DNA of 64,000 bases, taken from Leptothermofonsia sichuanensis E412 (GTDB taxonomy: Bacteria; Cyanobacteriota; Cyanobacteriia; Leptolyngbyales; Leptolyngbyaceae). Shown here in pieces: positions 46,985 to 55,112 of this stretch. Each line of letters starts with the position of its first letter. The stretch's first letter is position 1. The position numbers and the translations under genes are program-made. The notes below the pieces were generated by a model that saw only the letters and a list, made by a program, of their open reading frames with translations, made no database searches and was not told the DNA's origin. The stretch lies in assembly GCF_019891175.1 (NCBI RefSeq), contig NZ_CP072600.1, positions 3,844,001-3,908,000 on the forward strand, read 5' to 3'.

Positions 46985-48406
46985 CTAGGTAAACCTGAGG
47001 CAGTTGTTCAAAAACCGTCTCGGAATCTCAGGAGTTGCTCCCCAGTGCAGATGAATGTAAGAGGCATGGAGATGGGGAAGGTGCCAGCCTTCAAAGATGG
47101 CAGGTACAGAATCTGATATCGGATAGGGGGGGTGAGGGGTTGTCATTTCACTTTCTGTACCCTGCACCCTGTATCCTGTACCCTGTGTACCCTGTACCTG
47201 ATAAAGCGGAACGTCCGGTTCCTGGGTTAGGTAGGAACGGTGGAATTCATGTCCATTGATCAGGGTTCCCCTGGGAAACAGGATACTATTCTGACAGGCG
47301 ATCGCCTGCCGGTAGCCTAAGGTAAGGCGTTTGCCCATCACAGCGGCAGTGGGTAATATGCCCACCATGGGGTGCGATCGTGCTTCAAAATCAATAATGT
47401 GCTGACAGAGGTACATCAGTCCACCGCATTCAGCATAGGTAGGCATTCCTGCTTGAATGGCTGCGTAAACGGATTGACGGGCAGATTCGTTCTGGGAAAG
47501 TTGGGCTGCAAACATTTCCGGAAACCCCCCCCCCAGGTAAAGTCCCTGGGCACCTTCCGGCACTTCCTTATCTGTTAAAGGACTCCAGGGAATCAGTTTG
47601 CCCCCCAGCCGCTCTAGCAGGTCTAAATTGTCCTGATAGTAGAAGCTAAAAGCAGCATCCTGGGCGATCGCGATGGAAACCTGGTTTGCGCCCTCACAGG
47701 TTTCCCATTCCCAGATCTCTGAAGTTGGGGTCGTCTCTAACAGCGGCAACAATTTGGACCAGTCAAAGCTGGTTTTGCCTGATTCCGCCAGTTGTTCAAT
47801 TAAAGGATTCAGATCGGTCAATTCAGCCGTTGGAACCAATCCCAGGTGGCGATCGGGAATGGTGATACCATCGTGGCGGTGCAGGATGCCCAGAATGGGA
47901 ATAGCCAGAGGTTCCAGGGCAGATTTCAACAATTCCAGGTGGCGATCGCTGCCGACTCGATTCAACACTACGCCAGCCAACTGCAAGCGGGGGTCAAAAG
48001 AGCGGTAGCCATGCACCAGTGCTGCGATGGAGTGGGACATGCGACTACAGTCTATAACCAGTAAAACTGGCAGGTTCAGCAGACGGGCGATATGGGCAGT
48101 ACTGGCATAATCTCCCCGACCTGCCGCGCCATCAAATAACCCCATAACACCTTCTACCAATCCATACTTCACCTTCTGCGTATTCAGGGCAAAACACTGG
48201 CGGACATAAGCTTCTGAGGTCAAAACTGGATCCAGGTTATAGCAGGGGCGTCCTGTCACATAGCGATGAAACATGGGGTCAATGTAATCAGGACCCACCT
48301 TAAAGGACTGAACCTGTAAACCAATCTTCTGCAAATAGGAAAGCATTGCCAGCGTGATGGTAGTTTTGCCCACACCACTCCGCTCGCCAGCGACCACAAT
48401 ACTCAT
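46985..48406 (-). CDS. cobB: Cobyrinate a,c-diamide synthase
   Basis: The product is 473 aa. It amidates the a and c carboxylates of cobyrinic acid using glutamine and ATP in B12-type corrinoid synthesis; cbiA is the anaerobic-route name. The P-loop is AGERSGVGKTTITLAM at the N-terminus, with KVGPDYIDPMFH. The glutaminase half has PTYAECGGLMYL with the nucleophilic Cys. An insertion at about residues 404-434 is made of heptamer-repeat codons (YQVQGTQGTGYRVQGTES). It replaces a short loop before the conserved C-terminal ASYIHLHWG. Confidence 0.93.
   Translation of the reverse strand: MSIVVAGERSGVGKTTITLAMLSYLQKIGLQVQSFKVGPDYIDPMFHRYVTGRPCYNLDPVLTSEAYVRQCFALNTQKVKYGLVEGVMGLFDGAAGRGDYASTAHIARLLNLPVLLVIDCSRMSHSIAALVHGYRSFDPRLQLAGVVLNRVGSDRHLELLKSALEPLAIPILGILHRHDGITIPDRHLGLVPTAELTDLNPLIEQLAESGKTSFDWSKLLPLLETTPTSEIWEWETCEGANQVSIAIAQDAAFSFYYQDNLDLLERLGGKLIPWSPLTDKEVPEGAQGLYLGGGFPEMFAAQLSQNESARQSVYAAIQAGMPTYAECGGLMYLCQHIIDFEARSHPMVGILPTAAVMGKRLTLGYRQAIACQNSILFPRGTLINGHEFHRSYLTQEPDVPLYQVQGTQGTGYRVQGTESEMTTPHPPYPISDSVPAIFEGWHLPHLHASYIHLHWGATPEIPRRFLNNCLRFT
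47146..47205. repeat. Heptamer array inside the cobB coding region
   Basis: Repeats of ccctgta and ccctgca words run in frame through cobB, giving the Gln-Gly-Thr-rich insertion. The same words occur in family C elements. Confidence 0.8.
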
Positions 48407-48457
48407 CGCGCAGGGAATTCTCTGAGTTTGTTCATATAGCTTAACTCCCTAAAGTTG

Positions 48458-48563
48458 ATACAGCAGGAGACAGGGAACAGAGGACAGGGTATAGGGGAGA
48501 AAGGATGACAGGATCAGGTTTTAAGCGTTCTAATTTGTCCTGATCTGAATGGCAACTGCTATA
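48458..48563. repeat. Family C element (copy C3)
   Basis: It starts atacagcaggagacaggg and ends atctgaatggcaactgctat. It is among the most complete copies, with ends pairing as tacagcag / ctgctata. Confidence 0.75.
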
Positions 48564-48593
48564 AATCAGAAGTGCATTGCAGCAGAAATTTTC

Positions 48594-48649
48594 ACCACAG
48601 AGGCACAAAGGGACCCAAAATTTCTTAGTGCGCTTTGTGTCTTTGGGGT
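48594..48649. repeat. Family E palindrome (copy E5)
   Basis: accacagaggcacaaaggga pairs loosely with gcgctttgtgtctttggggt. It lies directly after C3. Confidence 0.7.
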
Positions 48650-48749
48650 TCAAACCAAAACTGGCAGGTTATTTTTGGCAACCTGCACCAGTCTGGAATG
48701 GCGTTGCAAAAACTCTGCCTCAAACGCACCGAGAAAAAGGCAGAGCCTC

Positions 48750-49307
48750 TCATCTGATTTCCATTCCCAAGGGCGTTGGTAATCCATCAATACTGACCTG
48801 ATTCTTTTGTTGACGATAGGTTCGTAAACCCTGCTCTCCCTTGTTCTTTGCCCAATTCACCATCACCTGCCGTTGTTCCTGATACTGGTACAGAGGAACC
48901 CCGTTACCACAGGATGTCTGTACTCGCTCAATATCAGCAACAATGATCTGACGGGTACCGGGAATAGGGTCAAACAGGGTATAGAGTTCCTGCCACTGCT
49001 CGCTCCCAGGTAGAACAGTAAAGCCCCGTCCATACAGCCGCAAAATCAGTGGCGCACCCTGAAACGCACAGAACATAAATGTAATCCGCCCATTCTCCAG
49101 CAGATGAGCCGAGGTTTCATTACCACTTCCCGTCAGATCCAGATAAGCGACCCGCGTCGGGGACAGAATCCGAAAACTATCCAGTCCTTTAGGGGAAAGA
49201 TTGACATGTCCCGCAGGACTCAGCGGTGCAGTCCCCACAAAGAAGATTTGCTGTTCAGCGATAAAGCGTTGCAGTTCGTCGGTGATGCGATCGAATAGTT
49301 TTGCCAT
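48750..49307 (-). CDS. Pyridoxamine 5'-phosphate oxidase-like flavoprotein
   Basis: The product is 185 aa from the ATG at 49307 (MAKLFDRITDELQRFIAEQQ). The frame is open to 49460, but those codons lie in family C repeat. The split-barrel features are FFVGTAPLSPAGHVNLSPKG and VAYLDLTGSGNETSAHLLEN, typical of PPOX-class FMN or F420 binding proteins. The C-terminus (NWAKNKGEQGLRTYRQQKNQ) is family-typical. The substrate is not known. Confidence 0.82.
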   Translation of the reverse strand: MAKLFDRITDELQRFIAEQQIFFVGTAPLSPAGHVNLSPKGLDSFRILSPTRVAYLDLTGSGNETSAHLLENGRITFMFCAFQGAPLILRLYGRGFTVLPGSEQWQELYTLFDPIPGTRQIIVADIERVQTSCGNGVPLYQYQEQRQVMVNWAKNKGEQGLRTYRQQKNQVSIDGLPTPLGMEIR

Positions 49308-49344
49308 GAAAGATGAGGAATTTGTAGAAGAGTGAGGGGTAGAT

Positions 49345-49448
49345 ATGTCAGGAGACAGGGTACAGGGGACGGGGTACAGGGAAGAAAGGGTGACGGAATC
49401 AAGCTTTGAGCGTTCTAATTTGTCCAGACCTGGATGGCTACCGCTATA
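49345..49448. repeat. Family C element (copy C4)
   Basis: It includes ggagacagggtacaggggac and gagcgttctaatttgtccag, and ends ggatggctaccgctatata. It covers the upstream frame of the PPOX-like gene. Confidence 0.7.
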
Positions 49449-49573
49449 TAAAGCTACCACCTACTACCTGCTGAAATACCCCCTCCTCCCGCTCCCCCTC
49501 ACCAACAACTAACAACTAACAACCGGCAATCAACCATCCCTCACCCCATCCTGCGGGAACGCCAGAGGCGATC

Positions 49574-49679
49574 GCCCCTCACTTCTCACTCCTCACTTCT
49601 CACTCCTCACTTCTCACTCCTCACTTCTCACTTCTCACTCCTCACTTCTCACTCCTCACTTCTCACTCCTCACTTCTCA
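49574..49679. repeat. Heptamer array, left of IS630
   Basis: Alternating cactcct and cacttct heptamers run with hardly a break up to the TA dinucleotide at the left end of the IS. The array resumes at 50829 on the other side. Confidence 0.9.
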
Positions 49680-49745
49680 TACCGATTTAAATTGGATATA
49701 GGGCAAATAGAGTAGACTGAGAGGGTAGTTTAGATTCCCTCTGCA

Positions 49746-50258
49746 ATGGCTGGAGTCACCTCGGTTAAAGTCAAAGAAAGTCTCGATGAGCTAGTCCAAC
49801 AATTGCAACAAGTGGAAACACCAAAGGACAAGGAACGCCTGCAAGTGCTGTACTGGCTCAAACAGGAAAAGCCACCCAGCATTGGTGCGATTGCCAAGGC
49901 GATCGGGAAACATCGCAATACAGTAGGGAGATGGTTATTGCAGTATCGGGAAGGTGGGGTGAGTGCCATGCTGGAACGTAAAGTGTCGTCTGGCGGTGTC
50001 CGCAAGATTCCACAATGGGCGGAAGAGGCACTGGCTAAGCGATTAAAGAACTCGGAACATGGATTTGCCAGTTATGGAGCTGTGCAACAGTGGTTAGCGG
50101 AGGAGTTGGGTGTCGAAGCGGAGTATCATGCGGTATACCAAATGACGCGCTATCGCCTCCAAGCGAAGCTGAAAGTGGCTCGTCCGCAAAATATCAAGCA
50201 GGATTGTGAACGGCGCGAATCATTTAAAAAAACCTTGCAGATGACCTGGAGTTGTTGA
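49746..50258 (+). CDS. IS630 transposase, N-terminal frame
   Basis: The frame is 170 codons. Helix-turn-helix segments for binding the IS ends are visible (IGAIAKAIGKHRNTVGRWLL and EEALAKRLKNSEHGFASYGA). The frame ends just after a run of seven A (50226-50232) and overlaps the next frame by 7 bp. A -1 shift at the A run reads [19 protein letters not shown] into the second frame without loss, so the two parts probably form one protein by slippage. Confidence 0.88.
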   Translation: MAGVTSVKVKESLDELVQQLQQVETPKDKERLQVLYWLKQEKPPSIGAIAKAIGKHRNTVGRWLLQYREGGVSAMLERKVSSGGVRKIPQWAEEALAKRLKNSEHGFASYGAVQQWLAEELGVEAEYHAVYQMTRYRLQAKLKVARPQNIKQDCERRESFKKTLQMTWSC

Positions 50259-50821
50259 GCCAGTATGCTCGGCAAGTCATCCAGGAGGAGCGTCCTATCC
50301 GTTATTTTGCTCAGGATGAAAGTCGCTTTGGACTCAAAACCCTGATTGGGCGCTTGATTACTGCTTGTGGTATCAAACCGATTGGGCAATGGCTATGGTT
50401 GTTCAAAGCGTTTTGGCTCTATGGGGCCGTCGAACCAGCAACCGGAGAGTCGTTTTTCTTGCAATTCTCCCATGTGGATACTGCTTGCTATCAAGCGTTC
50501 CTCGAGGAGTTCTCCAAAGCCTACCCCGATAGTCTCAACATTCTACAAGTGGATAACGGGCGTTTTCACAGCAGTAAAGATTTAGTGGTGCCAGAGAATG
50601 TGATTTTATTGTTTCAACCTGCTTACTGCCCAGAGTTAAATCCGATTGAAAGGTTGTGGGAATACCTCAAGGCAGATTTGAAGTGGGCTTCGTTCAAAAC
50701 GCTAGAGCAACTCCAAGCGAAGGTCGATCAACTCCTGGCTCAATTGACTCCAGAAGTTATTGCTTCGATCACAGGATATTCCTTCATCCTGAATGCCCTA
50801 TCTGCCCTGAACCCCATTTAA
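50252..50821 (+). CDS. IS630 transposase, catalytic frame
   Basis: The frame is 189 codons in the -1 frame relative to the first part. The DDE catalytic triad is visible: Asp in [10 protein letters not shown], Asp in [14 protein letters not shown], and Glu in [15 protein letters not shown]. It lacks its own good ribosome site, in keeping with expression as a fusion after slippage at 50226-50232. It stops 5 bp before the right IS end. Confidence 0.9.
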   Translation: MLSQYARQVIQEERPIRYFAQDESRFGLKTLIGRLITACGIKPIGQWLWLFKAFWLYGAVEPATGESFFLQFSHVDTACYQAFLEEFSKAYPDSLNILQVDNGRFHSSKDLVVPENVILLFQPAYCPELNPIERLWEYLKADLKWASFKTLEQLQAKVDQLLAQLTPEVIASITGYSFILNALSALNPI

Positions 50822-50828
50822 ATTGGTA

Positions 50829-50961
50829 TCACTCCTCACTTCTCACTCCTCACTCCTCACTTCTCACTCCTCACTTCTCACTTCTCACTCCTCACTTCTC
50901 ACTCCTCACTCCTCACTTCTCACTTCTCACTCCTCACTTCTCACTCCTCACTCCTCACTCC
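50829..50961. repeat. Heptamer array, right of IS630
   Basis: This is a near-perfect run of cactcct/cacttct heptamers that continues the array left of the IS. It ends at the fba terminator. Confidence 0.9.
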
Positions 50962-50963
50962 CT

Positions 50964-50996
50964 AAAAAAAACCGGATAGCCCTTCGACTACCCGGT
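50964..50996 (-). terminator. Intrinsic terminator of fba
   Basis: On the minus strand the stem accgggtag / ctatccggt (one G-T pair) is followed by eight T. It lies about 235 bp beyond the fba stop codon because a family A element (51111-51205) sits between them. Confidence 0.85.
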
Positions 50997-51110
50997 CAAC
51001 TCAGAGATTCACGATGAAGGCAAAGACTAAAAATGCAGAAGTCATTTGCGATTGATCGTTAGTCATTAGAACGTTGTCACAAGGTTGCAAAATCGCAACC
51101 AAATCCCTGA

Positions 51111-51205
51111 TATAGCGTTTCTCAATTGAATGAGATACGGGGATGTGAGGCGCATTGGAGTGCTCCGCACCCTCACTGTGCCTCACACCCTTGAAAAGGG
51201 CTATA
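51111..51205. repeat. Family A element (copy A3) in the fba 3' region
   Basis: It starts tatagcgtttctcaattg and ends cccttgaaaagggctata. It is nearly identical to the copy at 24307. It lies between the fba stop codon and its terminator, so it should be part of the fba transcript. Confidence 0.85.
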
Positions 51206-51231
51206 ACTAACAACCAACAGCCAACAACTTC

Positions 51232-52311
51232 CTACACCCCAACAGCTTTCTTGGTCACTTGAGCCAGTTCGCCCTTGGCGTACTTGACTGCAAATTCTTC
51301 CAGAGAAAGTTGCTTGATCTTGCTGGCGTTTCCAGCCGTGCCAAACTGCTGATAGCGGTCAGCACAGACCTTTTGCATGTACTTAATGGAGGGCTTCAGG
51401 AAGTGGCGGGGGTCAAACTCCTTGGGATTGGCTGCCAGTGCTTCCCGCACCGCCGCCGTAATCGCCAGACGGTTATCAGTGTCGATGTTGACCTTACGCA
51501 CACCACTCTTAATGCCCTTCTGGATTTCCTCAACAGGTACACCGTAGGTTTCAGGAATCGCCCCCCCATACTGGTTGATCAGCGCAATCAGATCTTCAGG
51601 GACAGAAGAGGAACCATGCATCACCAGGTGGGTGTTGGGCAGACGGCGGTGGATTTCTTCAATCCGGCTGATAGCCAGAATTTCACCAGTTGGCTTGCGG
51701 GTGAATTTGTAAGCACCGTGGCTGGTACCAATTGCAACTGCCAGGGCATCTACCTGGGTCGCTTCAACAAATTGAACAGCTTCATCGGGGTCAGTCAGAA
51801 GCTGGTCGTGGGACAGGGTGCCCTCAAAGCCGTGACCATCTTCCTTGTCACCTTTGCCGGTTTCTAAGGAACCCAGACAACCGAGTTCACCTTCGACACT
51901 GGCACCGATCGCATGGGCAACTTTAACCACTTCGCTGGTCACACGAACGTTGTACTCAAAGCTGGCAGGAGTTTTGGCATCAGCTTCCAGGGAGCCATCC
52001 ATCATGACGCTGGTGAAACCATTCTTGATAGCGGAATAGCAGGTAGCAGGCTCATTACCATGATCCTGGTGCATCACAATGGGAATGTGGGGATAGGTTT
52101 CAACCGCAGCCAGAATCAGGTGCCGGAGGAAGTTCTCACCTGCATACTTGCGGGCACCACGGGAGGCTTGCAGAATCACCGGGCTATCGGTCTCATGGGC
52201 AGCCTGCATAATTGCCTGGATCTGCTCCATGTTGTTGACGTTGAATGCAGGGATGCCGTAGCCATTCTCTGCCGCATGATCCAGCAGCAGTCGCATAGGT
52301 ACGAGCGCCAT
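51232..52311 (-). CDS. fba: Class II fructose-bisphosphate aldolase
   Basis: The product is 359 aa. It is the Zn-dependent aldolase of the Calvin cycle and glycolysis, joining or splitting the C6 and C3 sugar phosphates; it is also named fda or cbbA. Metal and substrate motifs are [50 protein letters not shown] and [11 protein letters not shown]. Length and sequence are typical of the long class II cyanobacterial type. Confidence 0.96.
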   Translation of the reverse strand: MALVPMRLLLDHAAENGYGIPAFNVNNMEQIQAIMQAAHETDSPVILQASRGARKYAGENFLRHLILAAVETYPHIPIVMHQDHGNEPATCYSAIKNGFTSVMMDGSLEADAKTPASFEYNVRVTSEVVKVAHAIGASVEGELGCLGSLETGKGDKEDGHGFEGTLSHDQLLTDPDEAVQFVEATQVDALAVAIGTSHGAYKFTRKPTGEILAISRIEEIHRRLPNTHLVMHGSSSVPEDLIALINQYGGAIPETYGVPVEEIQKGIKSGVRKVNIDTDNRLAITAAVREALAANPKEFDPRHFLKPSIKYMQKVCADRYQQFGTAGNASKIKQLSLEEFAVKYAKGELAQVTKKAVGV

Positions 52312-52631
52312 AGACAGTCCTCCTGGTTAGGTTAAATGTGGTCAGCTAGTTATAGACGTGAATAATCCTTAGGATAATCTTAAGATACTTTGCCAATTAG
52401 GGGCATAGGTTTATCCAGGGTTACACGGGAGAATAAGCAAAAATAACTATTTAATTTGCTTATGGGTGAATGGGTTACTCTGTGAGGGTGCTGATTGGTA
52501 TGACAACCAACAACTCACAATCCCTTTACCCCCTTTCACCCCACCCTGCGGAAACACGAAAGGTGCAGATTCCGCTCTAACAACCAGTAACTAACTGCTA
52601 TCTACCCTGTACCTGTACCCTGACCTGACCA
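52312..52631. other. Gap upstream of fba
   Basis: This 320-bp gap lies between divergent genes and holds the fba promoter. A short heptamer-like tract and caccccaccctgcggaaaca occur at about 52500-52560. No gene or RNA was recognised. Confidence 0.5.
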
Positions 52632-53003
52632 ATGGCACTTAAGCGATTGATTATCGAAATGGGCATGGGGGTTGACCAGCATGGTCAGGAACCCACTGTG
52701 GCTGCTGCCAGGGCAGTCCGCAATGCGATCGCCCACAATGCTTTACCTGGAGTCTGGGAAGTGGCGGGCCTGAGCCACCCGGATGAAATGGTGGTGGAGG
52801 TCAGGGTAGCCGTTCCCTATCCAGAGCAGGTGCGCCAGGAGGAGGTGCTGGCAGTGTTGCCCTTTGGTCGTAAGACTCTACAGGTGGAGCAGGGTGGAAT
52901 GGTAGTGGCCGGGCGGGCAATCCCAGAATTGGGCGATCGCAACGATGACATGCTGATTGCCGTTGCGGCGGTGACAGTTCTGGTTGAGGTTGGGAAGGAA
53001 TGA
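52632..53003 (+). CDS. Lin0512 family protein
   Basis: The product is 123 aa starting MALKRLIIEMGMGVDQHGQE. The sequence, including TVAAARAVRNAIAHNALPG and VAVPYPEQV, matches the Lin0512 family of small conserved proteins. It is soluble with no cofactor motif. The function is unknown. It converges on the small membrane-protein gene at 53013. Confidence 0.85.
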   Translation: MALKRLIIEMGMGVDQHGQEPTVAAARAVRNAIAHNALPGVWEVAGLSHPDEMVVEVRVAVPYPEQVRQEEVLAVLPFGRKTLQVEQGGMVVAGRAIPELGDRNDDMLIAVAAVTVLVEVGKE

Positions 53004-53012
53004 AGAAGACCT

Positions 53013-53186
53013 TTACCGTTTTGCCTGTTCAGACTTGCGGCGATTGGGGCGATCGCCCCGTGTATCTTGCTCTCGGCGACGGCGATCGCGCCAGTCTGCA
53101 AGCGTCAGGTAAATAATGCCGCCTGTCAGGGCCACTAACAAACCAAATGCGGCTAAAGCAAGAACACTAAGAACCGTAGATTCCAC
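53013..53186 (-). CDS. Small single-helix membrane protein next to petN
   Basis: The ORF is 57 codons from a GTG at 53186; no ATG is available in frame. A 22-residue hydrophobic helix (SVLALAAFGLLVALTGGIIY) is followed by a highly basic, Arg-rich tail (DWRDRRRREQDTRGDR). Two HIP1-like sites lie in the tail. I do not recognise it. Position 150 bp downstream of petN on the same strand suggests a thylakoid link, but this is inference. Confidence 0.55.
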   Translation of the reverse strand: MESTVLSVLALAAFGLLVALTGGIIYLTLADWRDRRRREQDTRGDRPNRRKSEQAKR

Positions 53187-53337
53187 TGTCGTTATGTAAT
53201 ATGCAACAAACTCAAAATCCCCAATCCCTGGAAGAATGCTTCAGGTCATTGAATTAAGTGCAATGGGACATCGGGGATTCCAGTTCCCAGGTTGCCCACT
53301 GCACTGTCGTTAATTTGTACTGTCGTTAATTTGTCAT

Positions 53338-53427
53338 TTAGAACCCATTGCGTCCCCAGACGACGAGGGAAATGGAGAAGGTGAAAACAACCAGAAGCGC
53401 AACCCAACCCAGCGACAAAATATCCAT
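53338..53427 (-). CDS. petN: Cytochrome b6f subunit VIII (PetN)
   Basis: The product is 29 aa, the exact family size. It starts [14 protein letters not shown] and ends VVWGRNGF, with one membrane helix. This matches PetN, a small subunit needed for a stable cytochrome b6f complex. petA and petC elsewhere in the window encode its large partners. Confidence 0.93.
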   Translation of the reverse strand: MDILSLGWVALLVVFTFSISLVVWGRNGF

Positions 53428-53545
53428 GACTGTATGTAAAGCGAGTATTACAGAATAAATCCAAAATCCATCATAATTCAAAGTTGGCACGGGATGAAGG
53501 GAAGGGTTACCCGGTAACCGATACCCAAATTCAAACAGGAGGTCT

Positions 53546-54036
53546 ATGGCAGTTTCTATGGGGCCAGATGAGCAGGGGAGCCTGGTGGCAGAATTAGCAG
53601 GGACACCTCTGGCGGAGCGGATAGAGTCCCTTAAGGCAGGAGTGGTGGGTGCTGGGGCAGCGGGACTGGTATTTGGCATGGCTTCCCTGGGAAAAATCGG
53701 GTTGCTGGCTTTCCCTGTTGTTGCAGGCAGCACCAGACTGCGCCGTGGGACTGGCTGGTCAGGGGGGGAATCGTGATTTTGGCTGGGTTTCTGTTTGCTA
53801 TCACCTATCGCTATATTATTCGCCAGGATCGCAATCCCCACCTGAAGTCTGGTGCAGTGCTGGCCTTTGGGCTGATCAGGGGCCTGGCGCAGGTGGAAGG
53901 ACAGGCACTCACCCAGAGGGCACTGGTACCTGCCCTGTGGATGCTGGCGGAAAGTCTGCTGGTGTTTGCGATCGCCCGCCTTGTGTTGGACTGGGCACTG
54001 AGCCGGGGCTGGCTTCAACCCTTTAAGTCAAGCTAA
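53546..54036 (+). pseudogene. Frameshifted cyanobacterial membrane protein
   Basis: Two overlapping frames make up one gene. The first (53546-53776, after the strong site CAGGAGGT) reads [20 protein letters not shown] and runs to a stop. The second (53773-54036) reads [20 protein letters not shown] and [20 protein letters not shown]. The second frame is open upstream as [18 protein letters not shown]. Together they resemble one conserved cyanobacterial membrane protein of about 160 aa. A single shift near 53720-53745 would explain the break. It may be a true mutation or a sequencing error. Confidence 0.6.
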
Positions 54037-54054
54037 TCCAGGTCAAGCTACTAA

Positions 54055-54723
54055 TCAAGTCAGGCTAAAGATTTCAAACTCTGGTGTACCGAAAATAGTG
54101 GTCCGTCCTACGGCTGAGAGAATTTTGTTGTTGGCGCGATCGGACTTGAGACAATCGCAGACCAACTGCGCCACATCTGCCCGATGGATCGTCCCTGCAA
54201 TTAAAGGATTTTCGGTCAAGATCCCTTCTCCCACGGGCGGTTCAGATCTCAGTCCGCCCGGTCGAATGATGGTATAGGTCAACCCGCTGGCAATCAGATG
54301 GTTCTCTGCCTGTTCCTTTTCTGCCAGGACAGGACCCAACGTTTCCAGGGCTGGTAGGGGCAGAGCAGGGGCACTATCCCCAGAGCCAATCGACGTGACC
54401 AGAATAAATTTCTTCACCCCCGCTTTGACCGCCGCATCTACCAGATTTCGGTTGCCCTTAAAGTCTGCCCGCTCCCCATCTGTGGGTTTGCCGCCAATCG
54501 TGCTGATGACCACTTCAATGGGAGCCGCCAGCATGGCCTGTTCAACCGCTTCTGGCTGTAGAGCGTCCCCGATCGCCACTGTAACATTCATGGCTTCCAG
54601 GTGCTCGCGAGCACTCTCAGAGCGAAGCATGGCTCTCACAGGATAATTTTGGGCAACCAGTTGTCTGGCAATTTCCTGCCCGACACCGCGACTCGCTCCT
54701 GCCAGAAAAATAGATGATGTCAT
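54055..54723 (-). CDS. NAD(P)-binding atypical SDR protein
   Basis: The product is 222 aa from the ATG at 54723 (MTSSIFLAGASRGVGQEIAR). The frame is open to 54804, but those codons are unlikely to be used. The Gly-rich nucleotide loop GASRGVGQEIA and the later VISTIGGKPTDGERADFKGN, FILVTSIGSGDS and IIRPGGLRSEPP fit the SDR5/NmrA-like group. Members act as reductases or photosystem assembly helpers. No catalytic Tyr-X3-Lys is evident, so binding rather than classical catalysis is possible. Confidence 0.85.
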   Translation of the reverse strand: MTSSIFLAGASRGVGQEIARQLVAQNYPVRAMLRSESAREHLEAMNVTVAIGDALQPEAVEQAMLAAPIEVVISTIGGKPTDGERADFKGNRNLVDAAVKAGVKKFILVTSIGSGDSAPALPLPALETLGPVLAEKEQAENHLIASGLTYTIIRPGGLRSEPPVGEGILTENPLIAGTIHRADVAQLVCDCLKSDRANNKILSAVGRTTIFGTPEFEIFSLT

Positions 54724-54833
54724 ACAGTACCTTACTTGCAATAGGGCAACAGTTTGTCCTCTGGTGATGATGTTATACCAAGCTGACAAACTCAGAAAAT
54801 CCATGCCAGGTCTACACGCCTGGGGTATCCTTA

Positions 54834-55082
54834 ACTAGTGGTCTGTCAAGACTGTTTTGAGGGGCAAAGCCTCCTCAAACCATCCTGAGAAACTGTTTGT
54901 AAACTAGTGTTAAAACTGTCCAGGCGTTTGCAACTCAAAGGTTTCGAGGTTCAGATTATTTGTTCTGGAAAACCTCGAATTCCTCGCTTATCAGGGCGTT
55001 TATATTTATTTACAAACAGTTTCTGAAACTGGTTTGTGTAGATTTGAGTTATTCCTCAAATCTATGCTGACGGACTACTGGT
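54834..55082. repeat. Family D element (copy D2), interrupted
   Basis: It starts actagtggtctgtcaagact and ends atgctgacggactactgg. The flanks match the copy at 5273, but the centre is split at 54889-55023 by another element. Without that insert and one copy of the TGA it is about 111 bp, close to D1. Confidence 0.85.
54889..55023. mobile_element. 135-bp MITE-like element nested in family D2
   Basis: The ends gaaactgtttgtaaa and tttacaaacagtttc are perfect 15-bp inverted repeats. TGA flanks both sides (54886-54888 and 55024-55026), as a 3-bp target duplication. It carries no ORF, so a transposase elsewhere must have moved it. Confidence 0.85.
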
Positions 55083-55112
55083 GGCGAAGCAGCGATAGAA
55101 ATTGAGGTTGTA

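Larger units (their letters stand above)
48407..48749. other. Repeat-filled gap upstream of cobB
   Basis: This 343-bp gap holds the family C copy at 48458-48563, the family E copy at 48594-48649 and then aaactctgcctcaaacgc / aaaaaggcagagcctctc. No gene is visible. Confidence 0.65.
49308..49679. other. Repeat-filled gap left of the IS630 element
   Basis: This gap is made of the family C copy at 49345-49448, short pyrimidine-rich words, and the heptamer array at 49574-49679. Confidence 0.65.
49682..50826 (+). mobile_element. IS630-family insertion sequence (1145 bp)
   Basis: The ends are inverted repeats: left ccgatttaaattgg, right (complement) ccaatttaaatggg. The element is flanked by TA at 49680-49681 and 50827-50828, the TA duplication typical of IS630/Tc1-mariner elements. 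Two overlapping frames encode the transposase. It is inserted in a heptamer array, which continues on both sides. It appears complete and may be active. Confidence 0.92.

Noticed and set aside
49574-50961. Heptamer arrays as a possible CRISPR array
   Set aside because: The units are 7 bp and contiguous, with no unique spacers and no cas genes nearby.
53338-54018. Long minus-strand ORF of 226 codons around petN
   Set aside because: Only its last 29 codons are real (petN). The upstream codons are antisense to the frameshifted membrane-protein gene.
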